The notes under the pieces: model-generated
Databases searched by the model: none
The model's input: only the letters and a program-made list of their open reading frames with translations
What the model was told of the DNA's origin: nothing
Shown: positions 10,295 through 20,076 of the stretch, piece after piece
How the letters are laid out: every line of letters begins with the position of its first letter
Position numbering within the stretch: the first letter of the stretch is position 1
From: Nostoc sp. KVJ20
GTDB taxonomy: Bacteria; Cyanobacteriota; Cyanobacteriia; Cyanobacteriales; Nostocaceae
Length of the DNA stretch: 64,000 bases
Direction of reading: 5' to 3'
Assembly: GCF_001712795.1 (NCBI RefSeq)
Contig: NZ_KV757572.1
Span: 62,001-126,000 of the forward strand
Position numbers and translations under genes: made by a program

Positions 10295-11965
10295 TTGTCT
10301 CAGATAGATATTCCTAGCCAATTTGATGTCTTAGTAGTCGGCGCTGGTGCCGCCGGACTATACACAGCCCTGTGTCTGCCAGAATCCTTGCGAGTCGGCT
10401 TGATTACTAAAGAAACTGTTACTTTGTCCGCCAGTGATTGGGCACAAGGTGGCATTGCCGCAGCGGTAGCCCCAGAAGATTCTCCGACGCTGCACATTGA
10501 AGATACGATCCAGGCTGGTGCTGGTTTATGCGATCGCACTGCTGTCGAATTTCTCGCCCAACACGCCCCTAGCTGCATTCAATCCCTAGTTAACTTGGGG
10601 GTAGCTTTTGACCGTCAAGGTCAAGCTTTGGCTTTAACTTTAGAAGCCGCCCATTCTCGCCGCCGTGTACTCCACGCTGCGGACACCACAGGGAGGGAAG
10701 TTACCACCACTCTCACCACCCAAGTATTACGTCGCCAGAATATTCAAGTCATTCAGCAAGCTTTAGCTTTGAGTTTGTGGATTGAACCTGAAACTGGTCG
10801 CACTCAGGGAATTAGCCTGTTTTATCAAGGTAAAATCACATGGGTAAAAGCTGGTGCTGTGGTACTAGCAACTGGTGGCGGCGGTCAGGTATTTGCCCAA
10901 ACTACTAACCCGGCTGTGAGTACGGGTGATGGAGTAGCGATCGCATATCGGGCTGGGGCCATCCTCCGCGATTTAGAATTTGTTCAATTTCACCCCACAG
11001 CCCTCACGAAACCTGGTGCTGATCGTTTCCTAATTAGTGAAGCGGTACGCGGCGAGGGGGCACATCTTATCGATAATGAAGGGCGGCGTTTTGCCTTTGA
11101 CTACCACCCTGCGGGTGAACTCGCACCCAGAGATGTGGTTAGTAGAGCAATTTTCAGCCATTTACAACGCACTGCCCTTGATCTGGCAACTGCTCATGTC
11201 TGGTTGGATATGCGCCCCATCCCCGCCGACAAAATTCGTCACCGCTTTCCCAACATCATCAAAGTTTGTCAACATTGGGGCATTGATGTCTTCCATGAAC
11301 CAATTCCAGTAGCACCAGCGGCCCATTATTGGATGGGTGGAATTGTCGCGGATCTGATGAATCGCACAAATGTCCCCGGTTTGTATGCAGTGGGTGAAAC
11401 TGCTAGTACGGGAGTACATGGGGCAAATCGCCTTGCTAGTAATTCTCTGTTGGAATGTATTGTGTTTGGCGCACAGATGGGCCAAATTGAGTTGGAAAAT
11501 ATTGGGCTGCCGTCAGAAACACCAGTGCTACCATTACAGAAATTTAGTCCTGATGCCAGTGAGTGGCAGATCCAGCAAGCACAGCTAGAAGCACTCAGAG
11601 AGAAATTACCACGTCTAGTGTGGGAAAGTGCTGGTATTTGTCGGGAACAATCAAAGTTGGAAAGTGCGATCGCTACTATTGAATCTTGGCAGCAAGATTT
11701 TGCTACTTTGCCTTTAAGTCAATTCTTGCTTGCTTTACATCCAGCAGAACCAGCTAGTTTTGACCTACCGGATGTTGAACGGCAATTGGGACTTTGGGCA
11801 GAAACCCGCAATTTATTAGATGTAGCTGATTTAATTCTCAAAAGTGCTGCTTTTAGAACCGAAAGCCGAGGCGGGCACTACCGTTCAGATTATCCGCAAT
11901 CAGACCCAAATTGGCAAGTCCACACACTTGTACAAACACATCATTGGTGGAAATCTACTATATAA
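10295..11965 (+). CDS. nadB: L-aspartate oxidase
   Basis: 'DVLVVGAGAAGLYTALCL', 'SASDWAQGGIAAAVAPEDSPTLHIEDTIQAGAGLCD', 'AAHYWMGGI', 'GLYAVGETASTGVHGANRLASNSLLECIVFGA'. Confidence 0.95.
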   Translation: MSQIDIPSQFDVLVVGAGAAGLYTALCLPESLRVGLITKETVTLSASDWAQGGIAAAVAPEDSPTLHIEDTIQAGAGLCDRTAVEFLAQHAPSCIQSLVNLGVAFDRQGQALALTLEAAHSRRRVLHAADTTGREVTTTLTTQVLRRQNIQVIQQALALSLWIEPETGRTQGISLFYQGKITWVKAGAVVLATGGGGQVFAQTTNPAVSTGDGVAIAYRAGAILRDLEFVQFHPTALTKPGADRFLISEAVRGEGAHLIDNEGRRFAFDYHPAGELAPRDVVSRAIFSHLQRTALDLATAHVWLDMRPIPADKIRHRFPNIIKVCQHWGIDVFHEPIPVAPAAHYWMGGIVADLMNRTNVPGLYAVGETASTGVHGANRLASNSLLECIVFGAQMGQIELENIGLPSETPVLPLQKFSPDASEWQIQQAQLEALREKLPRLVWESAGICREQSKLESAIATIESWQQDFATLPLSQFLLALHPAEPASFDLPDVERQLGLWAETRNLLDVADLILKSAAFRTESRGGHYRSDYPQSDPNWQVHTLVQTHHWWKSTI

Positions 11966-12047
11966 AAACTAGACAGGTCTGGGTACTGAATTTGTCTAAG
12001 TACTGTTTCTACATCAACACTCCACAATCTAAAATCTAGAATTGCCA

Positions 12048-12287
12048 TCAGCGAGTGCCGCTACCATGCTGACTATCTGGTCCACCATAATTTGGTGGAA
12101 TATATGTGTCTTGTGTGTCTTGTGAATTTACTTTGTGGGCGATTAAGGTGTTGCTACTACTAGTAGTGGCAAAAGTATTAGCACTTGCAGTACTGAATAC
12201 ACCTGTGCAAACGGCAATTTTCGGTATAAGAATGTAAGCACCTATACAGAATATCATCAACTTTGTGATTCGGAAGTTAGTTTTCAT
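12048..12287 (-). CDS. Small predicted secreted protein with C-terminal PPNYGGPDSQHGSGTR
   Basis: 79 aa: hydrophobic N-terminal segment, low-complexity Ser/Thr/Ala region, and a terminal proline/glycine motif resembling the PPxxGxPxxxxGSGTR motif of many cyanobacterial exported proteins. Confidence 0.55.
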   Translation of the reverse strand: MKTNFRITKLMIFCIGAYILIPKIAVCTGVFSTASANTFATTSSSNTLIAHKVNSQDTQDTYIPPNYGGPDSQHGSGTR

Positions 12288-12833
12288 CGCTGTCAGTAAA
12301 TTTACTAATTTTTCATTTCAAATTTATTTTTCTTGTCTATCGTATATTTACTGATGTTTTTGAAAAAAATATTTTAACTTTATGAGATTATTACTGTTGT
12401 GTACAAGTAATTATGGTATCTACTTGTAGATTCACTTTAAATAACTGGTATTAAATAGTCTCTATACTTAAGTAGTATGATTAATGAGCCGTTTTTACAT
12501 CAGTCTAAAGTTAGATATGTTGATAGATTACTGTGAGCATTTTACCAAATTCATGATTTATTAATATTGCCTTTATGTTTGTTAAGTATAAGCACGATGT
12601 TTACCAAATCACTGCTTCAGGCAAATATTAAATAATACTTATTTTATTGTATAGCTCTAATTTGATTAGAGTAAAGAACTATAAAGATAAAACAAGATAG
12701 TTAGCATATTATAAGGATTTTTAAAATATGGAACAAAGAAACACCGCTATATTCCGATCCCGTAGAAGTATATTTTTTATCAGTAAAAATATTAACCAGA
12801 GTAAAAATCTAGTGGCTTGTAATTCTTAATTAA

Positions 12834-15044
12834 TTAAGCAAACTCGTAGCGATTTTTACCCAGACGCTTGGCACGGTACATTGCTGCATCTGCCTGTTTC
12901 ATCAAGGTTTCACTGTCTTGACTGTTGTACGGGTAAACACTAATGCCAATACTGGCAGAGACTCGGATTGTATAGCCGTCCAAAACAATTGGCTTGGTAA
13001 TACTGCTTAAAATTTTCTCAGCGACTTTAGCAGCGATTTGAACATTAGGAATTGCCCGTAAAATCACAGTAAATTCATCGCCACCCAAACGAGAAACTGT
13101 ATCACTAGCGCGTAAAGAGTTGCTCAGTCGTCCAGCGATAGTCATTAGCAAGCGATCGCCAGTCTCGTGCCCCAGAGTATCATTGACTTGCTTAAAGCCA
13201 TCTAGATCAATAAACAGCAGTCCCAGTAACAAGTTGTTGTGTTGCGCCCAATGTAATGACTCGTAAAGTTGTTCAGCAAAAAATTTGCGATTAGATAAAC
13301 CGGTGAGGGGGTCGTGATACGCTAAATAACGTAAGTGGTCTTCTTTGAGTTTTAATTCATTGTTAGAGCGAAATAGTTCAGCAGCAGTACGCTTCAGCTG
13401 CTCCTCCATCAGCTTACGCTGAGTAATATCTCGGATCACCCCAACTAAAAAGAAATTGCCAGCTGAGTCTTTGTGGAGCGATCGCTTAGTGGCAATTTGA
13501 TGAGTCTTTCCATCTGCATTTGTAAATTCTTCTTCATGTTCCTGGGGTTGCTGAGTCCGAAAAACCAGATCATCCTGTTGTCGAAACACATCAGCTTCCT
13601 GTTTAGAGAAAAAGTCATAGTCTGACTTTTCAATTAATAACTTCTTCGGATAACCGATAAATCGACAATATGCCTCATTTAAAACAATCCACTGGTGTTG
13701 TTCATTTTTCACAAAAATTGGATCAGGAATCGTGTTGATGACGTGATGCAAAAATTCCTTAGAACGTTTCCACTCTTCCTGCATGTGGGCAATATGACTG
13801 ATCATCCAAATAGCTGAACTGCCAAAGCAAAACAGTGAGGGAATGAGTGGTAGCCACCAACCATACAAGAAAGCAACGTATGCACTTAGGGTAAATACAA
13901 AGCAAGAAACTAGGATACTAAGCAGGCTCCTAGTTGCATGTTGCATCCGCCATGTCGTCACGGCTCCTAGATAAGACCAGACAAAAATCCACAAGTATTC
14001 CACCAAGTCAGTCCAGACTTTGAGTAATGGTCTTCCATCAACAGCAGCAGAGATTAACTCACTAATAAAATAAGCTTGCAGTTGAATACCAGGTACAGGC
14101 TTTGCCGTACCCATTAGACTGCTGGAGTAAGGAATGAATACAAAATCCTGAAGACTGGGTGCGGTGGAGCCAATAAGTATAATCCGATCTTTGATTAAGT
14201 TTTCTTGGACTTTATCTGCCAGTACATCTTTCATCGATACCTGGCGAAAACTACAAAATTCTCCAGATGAACTTTGACATTCAGGTTTGGGAAAATTAGT
14301 CAAAATTTGGTAGCCTCTAGCATTAGCTCCCACATAAGCACCATCATTAGCCTCAAAACGAGTAAATGCTGCCTTACCCAATTGCAAATACTCAGGATTA
14401 CTTTTTGCTTTGCTAGGAGTAATATCTTCTGACTCTAAATACAACAAAGCCAGCTTCAGGGCAAAACTTTCGTGTACTTTATTATTGATATGCCAATATA
14501 ACAAGCTGCGACGGATCTTACCATCAGGGTCATACAGTACGTTATTAAAACCCACTTGGTGGCGACTCAGCCCAGGTGGAGGTAAAACTCCAATGCTTTT
14601 ATTTTTATCATTTGCCAGTAATTCAATCCCAACCAAGTTAGGCATTGACTTATAAGCATTACGCAGTTCCTTATTCCCAGGCTCCACTGGCAAATTTCTG
14701 TAGATATCTAAGCCAATAGCACGGGGTTTGTGGACATTTAATTTTTGCAACAACAGGGCAATCTTCGCATCTGGAATCGGCCATGAACCTACTTCGTCTA
14801 AATAGGCTTCATCAATCACTACAATCGTAATACGTTCTTCTGGTGGTTCATTTGGACGTAAGTGAAAAAATTGATCCAAAGCTGCCAACTCCAAAGATTG
14901 CAATAATCCGATGGAGCGCAAAAGTAGGACGCAGACTGCAACGCTGGCCGCAGTAATCAATTCTCTGTGTCCTCGACTAAGCGATTGTTTCAGTTCAAAG
15001 ATTAACTTTACAAAACGCTTGCCTAGCTGCTGATTCATTCCCAT
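12834..15044 (-). CDS. CHASE2-PAS-GGDEF diguanylate cyclase
   Basis: N-terminal CHASE2 region ('ITIVVIDEAYLDEVGSWPIPDAKIALLLQKL', 'ILIGSTAPSLQDFVFIPYS'), PAS ('HHVINTIPDPIFVKNEQHQWIVLNEAYCRFIGY'), GGDEF ('DPLTGLSNRKFFAEQL...RASDTVSRLGGDEFTVIL'). Confidence 0.93.
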   Translation of the reverse strand: MGMNQQLGKRFVKLIFELKQSLSRGHRELITAASVAVCVLLLRSIGLLQSLELAALDQFFHLRPNEPPEERITIVVIDEAYLDEVGSWPIPDAKIALLLQKLNVHKPRAIGLDIYRNLPVEPGNKELRNAYKSMPNLVGIELLANDKNKSIGVLPPPGLSRHQVGFNNVLYDPDGKIRRSLLYWHINNKVHESFALKLALLYLESEDITPSKAKSNPEYLQLGKAAFTRFEANDGAYVGANARGYQILTNFPKPECQSSSGEFCSFRQVSMKDVLADKVQENLIKDRIILIGSTAPSLQDFVFIPYSSSLMGTAKPVPGIQLQAYFISELISAAVDGRPLLKVWTDLVEYLWIFVWSYLGAVTTWRMQHATRSLLSILVSCFVFTLSAYVAFLYGWWLPLIPSLFCFGSSAIWMISHIAHMQEEWKRSKEFLHHVINTIPDPIFVKNEQHQWIVLNEAYCRFIGYPKKLLIEKSDYDFFSKQEADVFRQQDDLVFRTQQPQEHEEEFTNADGKTHQIATKRSLHKDSAGNFFLVGVIRDITQRKLMEEQLKRTAAELFRSNNELKLKEDHLRYLAYHDPLTGLSNRKFFAEQLYESLHWAQHNNLLLGLLFIDLDGFKQVNDTLGHETGDRLLMTIAGRLSNSLRASDTVSRLGGDEFTVILRAIPNVQIAAKVAEKILSSITKPIVLDGYTIRVSASIGISVYPYNSQDSETLMKQADAAMYRAKRLGKNRYEFA

Positions 15045-15719
15045 TACCTAGTAGGCAGAAATATTCTCTATCTCCTCTAGCTATTAACTATCGGACTAAC
15101 ATAGCTCAAAGGGGAGCTAAATAGAGTTTCTAAGAGTTTTTTCAACTCAGCAAGGTTATTTAAGACATCGTAGTATTTGTGATGTAACACCATACATTGA
15201 GGCCAATTATCTGACCAAAGGGCAACCGGGACTTTTATGGCGATCAGCACAGATTAATAAATGCCGAAAACCTTGTCTGGTTAAGCTTACTCAATTAAAA
15301 TTGCACATTTGTGATCAATTAGGTATTTTCCTGAGAATTATGGTAACTCCCAACAGATACACCTTTGGGTTCGGCGCTGACATGATTACATCCCAAGGTG
15401 GCTCCCAAGTGCTGTAAAAAGAAATTAAAGTATACATTGTTTTAAAGTAAAAATACTTGATTAATTTCCCTTAGCGTCAGGTGTTTGCAAATAAAAGCCG
15501 TAGGAAAATTGATAATTGAGTATCGGACAACGCTTATTATAAGAGAAACCAGGTGGGAAGAAGTAGGAATAAACTCTTACCAAAAACAAAAAAGCCAACT
15601 GGAAACAGACTTTGCTGTATTCATCCAGTTGACTATTAGATGTAAACTACACCGTACAGCTAGGTTGGTGTAGGCTACTTAATGGATTAAAAACCGCAGA
15701 TGAAGTATCTGCAAGTCAA

Positions 15720-16703
15720 TTATTTGAAATACTTGAAGTTACGAGGCCCTGTGTAGGCAGAAACTTTCGCTAGTTCCTCTAAGTTTTGAACTCCGCTATA
15801 GCTTTTACCATTGATAATCCAAGTGGGAAAGCCTTCAATTTTTGCGGCTTGACAAACTTCGGGTTGAGCTTTGAGTCCATCGGCGGCGCACTCTACCTTA
15901 ATATCATTGTTGACTATTTCCTCAGCTTCTTTACCAAAAAGCAGCTTTTGTTCATGACAGTGAGGACACCAGTAAGCACTGTATTGCTTCGCGCCTACTT
16001 TCGCTAGATGGCTTGCTAAAGCTATTTCTGCTTCACCAGAAGTAGTGGTAATTTCCCAACCAAATGCTGGGTTAGGTTTGACATTGGGAGTAAAGGAAAT
16101 TTTTACAGGTTGTCCAGGAGTTCCGGGTGTAACCTGTGATTGATTCACACCAGCATAGACGCCTAAAGTACCAATCAGTGTCACCATGCCGACAATCAGA
16201 GCGGTAAATAAGATTTGTCCAATATCTTCCCAAGTCCGGCCGAGAATCGTCAGTACCAAAAGACTGAGGGAGAACAAAGCTGAACCGATACAGTAAGGAC
16301 AAACAGCTTTGATTTGAGATGCCAGCACGTACATTAAGTAGCCGCTAAAGACAGACATAGCGATCGCACCCACCAACAGCAACCACCATGTCCAATTTTC
16401 CAATTGTTTACGGCTATTGTTTTCCCCCGATTTAAATACCAAGGGAGCCAAAGCGAATACCACCATACTGATGTATGCCAAAAATCCAAACAAAGCTAAC
16501 GGCTGACCAAAAACCGTTGCCCAAGGACTGGAAAGCACATCATTACAGCCCTTAGCACCAGCCTGTGCCACACAAGCGGCAGTGCCTCCGGTTAACTTTT
16601 CTATGGTGAGATAACCTGTGATCAGGGCACCACATCCAGCGATCGCGGCAATCAATGGACGTGACCATTTATGAATCCAAGGAGTAGAACGACGGCGAAT
16701 CAT
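15720..16703 (-). CDS. Vitamin K epoxide reductase (VKOR) domain fused to a thioredoxin-like domain
   Basis: VKOR region 'CNDVLSSPWATVFGQPLALFGFLAYISMVV' and 'AVCPYCIGSALFSL', then a Trx-like 'YSAYWCPHCHEQKLLFGKEA'. Confidence 0.92.
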   Translation of the reverse strand: MIRRRSTPWIHKWSRPLIAAIAGCGALITGYLTIEKLTGGTAACVAQAGAKGCNDVLSSPWATVFGQPLALFGFLAYISMVVFALAPLVFKSGENNSRKQLENWTWWLLLVGAIAMSVFSGYLMYVLASQIKAVCPYCIGSALFSLSLLVLTILGRTWEDIGQILFTALIVGMVTLIGTLGVYAGVNQSQVTPGTPGQPVKISFTPNVKPNPAFGWEITTTSGEAEIALASHLAKVGAKQYSAYWCPHCHEQKLLFGKEAEEIVNNDIKVECAADGLKAQPEVCQAAKIEGFPTWIINGKSYSGVQNLEELAKVSAYTGPRNFKYFK

Positions 16704-16716
16704 AAATTGCTATTGG

Positions 16717-16757
16717 TTAATGGGCATTGGGCATTGGGCATTGGGCATTGGGCATTG
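16717..16757. repeat. STRR (ttgggca units)
   Basis: ttaatgggcattgggcattgggcattgggcattgggcatt. Confidence 0.85.
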
Positions 16758-16874
16758 AAAAGAGGCAGAGGGGCGGGGTGCTCTTAGCAGAGGGGAAAAC
16801 TCTTCTCCCTTACTCCCTGCTCCCTGCTCCCTTGCTTCTTTCCCATTCCCCATTCCCCATTCCCCATTCCCCAA

Positions 16875-17792
16875 TTAAGAATGTAACTTCACTTGTTCTG
16901 CTGATTTGCTTTCACCTTTGGAGTTCCAATTGCGACGGGCGGCTTCCACAAATTGACTGACGCGAATAGGGTCAATTGGTTGCTCTATCCGTCCGTGACG
17001 TTTCAGGGAACTGGAAACGATTACACCATCTGCTGCCTGCATCAATGTATCAATATTTTCCCAATTGGCCCCGCTACCGATGAACACTGGTGTGCCGTTT
17101 GCTGCGCCACAAGCTAGTTCCAAATCTTCTAGGTTAGGAGGACTACCAGTAGCCCAACCAGATAAAATCACTGCGTCTGCTAAACCTCTTTCAATGGTGT
17201 CTTTCACGGCGACTGTGAGATTTGGAGAACTCAAAGGACGGGCGTGTTTCACCAACACATCGGCCAGGATTTTAACATCAGAACCTAACTCCCGTCGATA
17301 ACGGAGTAACTGATGGGCTTCTCCCTCAATTAATCCTTGGTCGGTTGCCATCACCCCTGTGAGGACATTGACGCGGATAAATTGCGCTTGCACACAGCTA
17401 GCGATCGCCATTGCACTTTTGCCATCGTTTCGCAAAACATTTAAGCCTATAGGCAAAGTCACCAAATTCTGTATCCGCTGCACCACAATGGTCATGGCAC
17501 TCACAACCACTGGATCAACTTGGTTTTTGGTAAATGGCGCATCGAAAAAATTCTCGACAATCAGCCCGTCAACCCCTCCACTTGCTAAGGCTGCGGCTTC
17601 TTGTTCGGCACGATCAATCACTGCTTTTAGGCTACCTCCCCAACGGGGTGAGGTAGGCAGTGGTAGCAGGTGAACCACGCCAATAATTGGTGAGCGAGTT
17701 TTAAATATCTGATATAAGTCCACGTCTTTAATCCGCCTCGCGGAGTCCAGAGTCCAGAATTTTTTGACTATTGAACGCCAGTTCAACACCAC
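16875..17792 (-). CDS. btpA: BtpA family protein (photosystem I biogenesis)
   Basis: 'SPIIGVVHLLPLPTSPRWGGSLKAVIDRAEQEAAALASGGVDGLIVENFFDAPF', 'FIRVNVLTGVMATDQGLIEGEAHQLLRYRR', 'DAVILSGWATG'. A GTG at 17723 is a plausible alternative start. Confidence 0.9.
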   Translation of the reverse strand: MVLNWRSIVKKFWTLDSARRIKDVDLYQIFKTRSPIIGVVHLLPLPTSPRWGGSLKAVIDRAEQEAAALASGGVDGLIVENFFDAPFTKNQVDPVVVSAMTIVVQRIQNLVTLPIGLNVLRNDGKSAMAIASCVQAQFIRVNVLTGVMATDQGLIEGEAHQLLRYRRELGSDVKILADVLVKHARPLSSPNLTVAVKDTIERGLADAVILSGWATGSPPNLEDLELACGAANGTPVFIGSGANWENIDTLMQAADGVIVSSSLKRHGRIEQPIDPIRVSQFVEAARRNWNSKGESKSAEQVKLHS

Positions 17793-17986
17793 TCCCCTGA
17801 ACAGAGAAAATCTCTATCGGGAGGTGGCTCTTCAACGGGGAAAACCCCGCACGTGACTGGCTCCTCTTGACCCTTGACTCTTGACTTTTCATTAACTAGT
17901 CAAATGTGTTTTATGATAGTCGGTTTACTGCCTCCTTCCTAAGATGGAAATTGGCGTGAAACCTCCCATAAGATATGTTAAGATAA

Positions 17987-18091
17987 AACCTGGCTACAAG
18001 AGGAGTTTGCCACTCACTAGACGCAAGGCAGCTTTCCGTGGTTTAGGCGTCTCGTCCGCGCATTGTCGTAGGACTTGCCAATCGCCAGGTT
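17987..18091 (+). ncRNA. Candidate structured RNA (8-bp closing stem, inner 6-bp stem) upstream of rimO
   Basis: aacctggc (17987-17994) pairs with gccaggtt (18084-18091); internal agacgc/gcgtct pairing; a -10-like TAAGAT lies just upstream. No homology check was possible. Confidence 0.3.
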
Positions 18092-18481
18092 AGCATTACT
18101 GCTTTATAGGCGTAGTCGCTTTCGTCGATTTCCCTGAGGGTAGCGACTTCTCACAACAAGCCCTTTGGGCGGCTTCCCGATGGGTAAATTAACAACGCAC
18201 ACGCTGTGGTAATGTAAAATACCAATAGGCGAATTGTTAAAAAAGATTACAAGTGTCAAATGTACCCAAAGACACTTCAATTTACCCTGGGGAACAGATT
18301 GATAAAAATATCATAACATGGCCTCTATTTTTATTTATTAATAGGGTCATAAGTCCACGGACAATTACTGACAGTGGAAATCTACTGCGTACTGTTATCT
18401 GAAGGATAGTGATAGAAAAAAGCGGAATTAGCGCTGCAATGTTTGACTACAAGAAGAAAAAAATGAAGATATTTTCAAAAT

Positions 18482-19801
18482 ATGGGTGATAAGCCAACAA
18501 TTGCCATTTCTCACCTGGGCTGCGAGAAAAATCGAATTGATACAGAACACATGCTGGGAATGCTCGTAGAAGCAGGCTACGGCGTAGATACAAATGAAGA
18601 GTTAGCAGATTACGTTATTGTTAATACTTGTAGTTTTATTGAAGCTGCGCGGCAAGAATCTGTCAGAACTTTGGTAGAACTGGCAGAGGCAAATAAAAAG
18701 ATCGTAATCACTGGCTGTATGGCGCAACACTTCCAAGAACAACTTTTGGAAGAGTTACCCGAAGCAGTAGCCGTAGTGGGTACTGGCGATTATCACAAAA
18801 TTGTAAATGTAATTGAGCGTGTTGAACTTGGCGAGCGGGTCAAACAGGTTAGTATCGAACCAACCTACATTGCCGATGAGACTACACCGCGCTATCGTAC
18901 TACAACCGAGGGCGTAGCTTATCTACGGGTTGCAGAAGGATGTGATTATCGTTGTGCATTTTGTATCATTCCTCATCTTCGAGGGAACCAGCGATCGCGT
19001 ACTATTGAATCTATCGTCGCCGAAGCAGAGCAGTTAGTTAGTCAAGGGGTAAAGGAAATTATTCTAATTTCCCAAATCACCACTAATTACGGTTTGGATA
19101 TTTACGGTCAACCAAAATTAGCGGAATTGCTTCGCGCTTTGGGGAAAGTAGATATACCGTGGATCAGAATGCACTATGCTTATCCCACGGGACTAACCCC
19201 AGATGTGATTGCGGCGATCCAAGAAACACCCAACGTCTTGCCTTACCTGGATTTGCCCTTGCAGCATTCCCATCCAGATGTTCTCCGCGCCATGAATCGT
19301 CCTTGGCAAGGGCGCGTAAATGATGGGATTATAGATCGCATTAAAACGGCGCTACCAACAGCCGTAATGCGGACAACATTTATTGTTGGTTTCCCAGGAG
19401 AAACAAGCGAGCATTTTGAGCATCTACTAGAGTTCGTTCAGCGGCATGAATTCGATCATGTTGGTGTCTTCACCTTTTCCTCTGAGGAAGGAACCCCAGC
19501 TTACAAACTACCAAATCACTTGCCCCAAGAAGTGATGGACGATCGCCGATACCAACTGATGGAACTCCAGCAACCGATTTCTCAAAAGAAAAATCAACAG
19601 GAAGTAGGCAAAATAGTCGATGTCCTGATTGAGCAAGAAAATCCTGAAAGTGGTGAATTAATCGGTCGTTCAGGTAGATTTTCCCCAGAGGTTGATGGTC
19701 TGGTGTATGTCAAAGGCCAGGCAAGATTAGGAACCATCGTGCCAATAGCGATTCACCACGCTGATACATACGACCTCTATGGTCAAGTAGTCAATAACTA
19801 A
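18482..19801 (+). CDS. rimO: Ribosomal protein S12 methylthiotransferase RimO
   Basis: '[21 protein letters not shown]', '[24 protein letters not shown]', C-terminal TRAM domain. Confidence 0.95.
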   Translation: MGDKPTIAISHLGCEKNRIDTEHMLGMLVEAGYGVDTNEELADYVIVNTCSFIEAARQESVRTLVELAEANKKIVITGCMAQHFQEQLLEELPEAVAVVGTGDYHKIVNVIERVELGERVKQVSIEPTYIADETTPRYRTTTEGVAYLRVAEGCDYRCAFCIIPHLRGNQRSRTIESIVAEAEQLVSQGVKEIILISQITTNYGLDIYGQPKLAELLRALGKVDIPWIRMHYAYPTGLTPDVIAAIQETPNVLPYLDLPLQHSHPDVLRAMNRPWQGRVNDGIIDRIKTALPTAVMRTTFIVGFPGETSEHFEHLLEFVQRHEFDHVGVFTFSSEEGTPAYKLPNHLPQEVMDDRRYQLMELQQPISQKKNQQEVGKIVDVLIEQENPESGELIGRSGRFSPEVDGLVYVKGQARLGTIVPIAIHHADTYDLYGQVVNN

Positions 19802-19984
19802 ATTGTCATTTGTCTTTTGTCCAAAGTCCATTTGTTAAATGACCCTTACAGATTCATCCTTATATTAAGGTCAATGCTGCATTAATAGCAGTTTTCATGA
19901 GGGTTTACCTGAAGTTCGGAGACTCACTCGTGAGCATAGTTTCTCCAAAAATTGAGGCTTTGCTATCGCCCTTGGCTCACTAAC

Positions 19985-20042
19985 TAGCCAATAACTAATG
20001 ACTAATGACTAATGACTAAATGACTAATGACTAAATGACTAA
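19985..20042. repeat. STRR (gactaat units) in the rimO-crhR intergenic region
   Basis: ccaataactaatgactaatgactaatgactaaatgactaatgactaaatgacta. Confidence 0.85.
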
Positions 20043-20076
20043 TCCAAAAATCCTTACAAAAAATTTAGGAGAATTA

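Noticed and set aside
10300-11588. Multiple overlapping ORFs inside nadB
   Set aside because: Alternative frames of a GC-richer conserved gene; no independent support.
15485-15673. 62-aa plus ORF
   Set aside because: No family, no clear start context; likely spurious.
16727-16960. 77-aa plus ORF MGIGHWALGIE...PLLLSHSPFPIPHSPI
   Set aside because: Mostly translated heptamer repeat.
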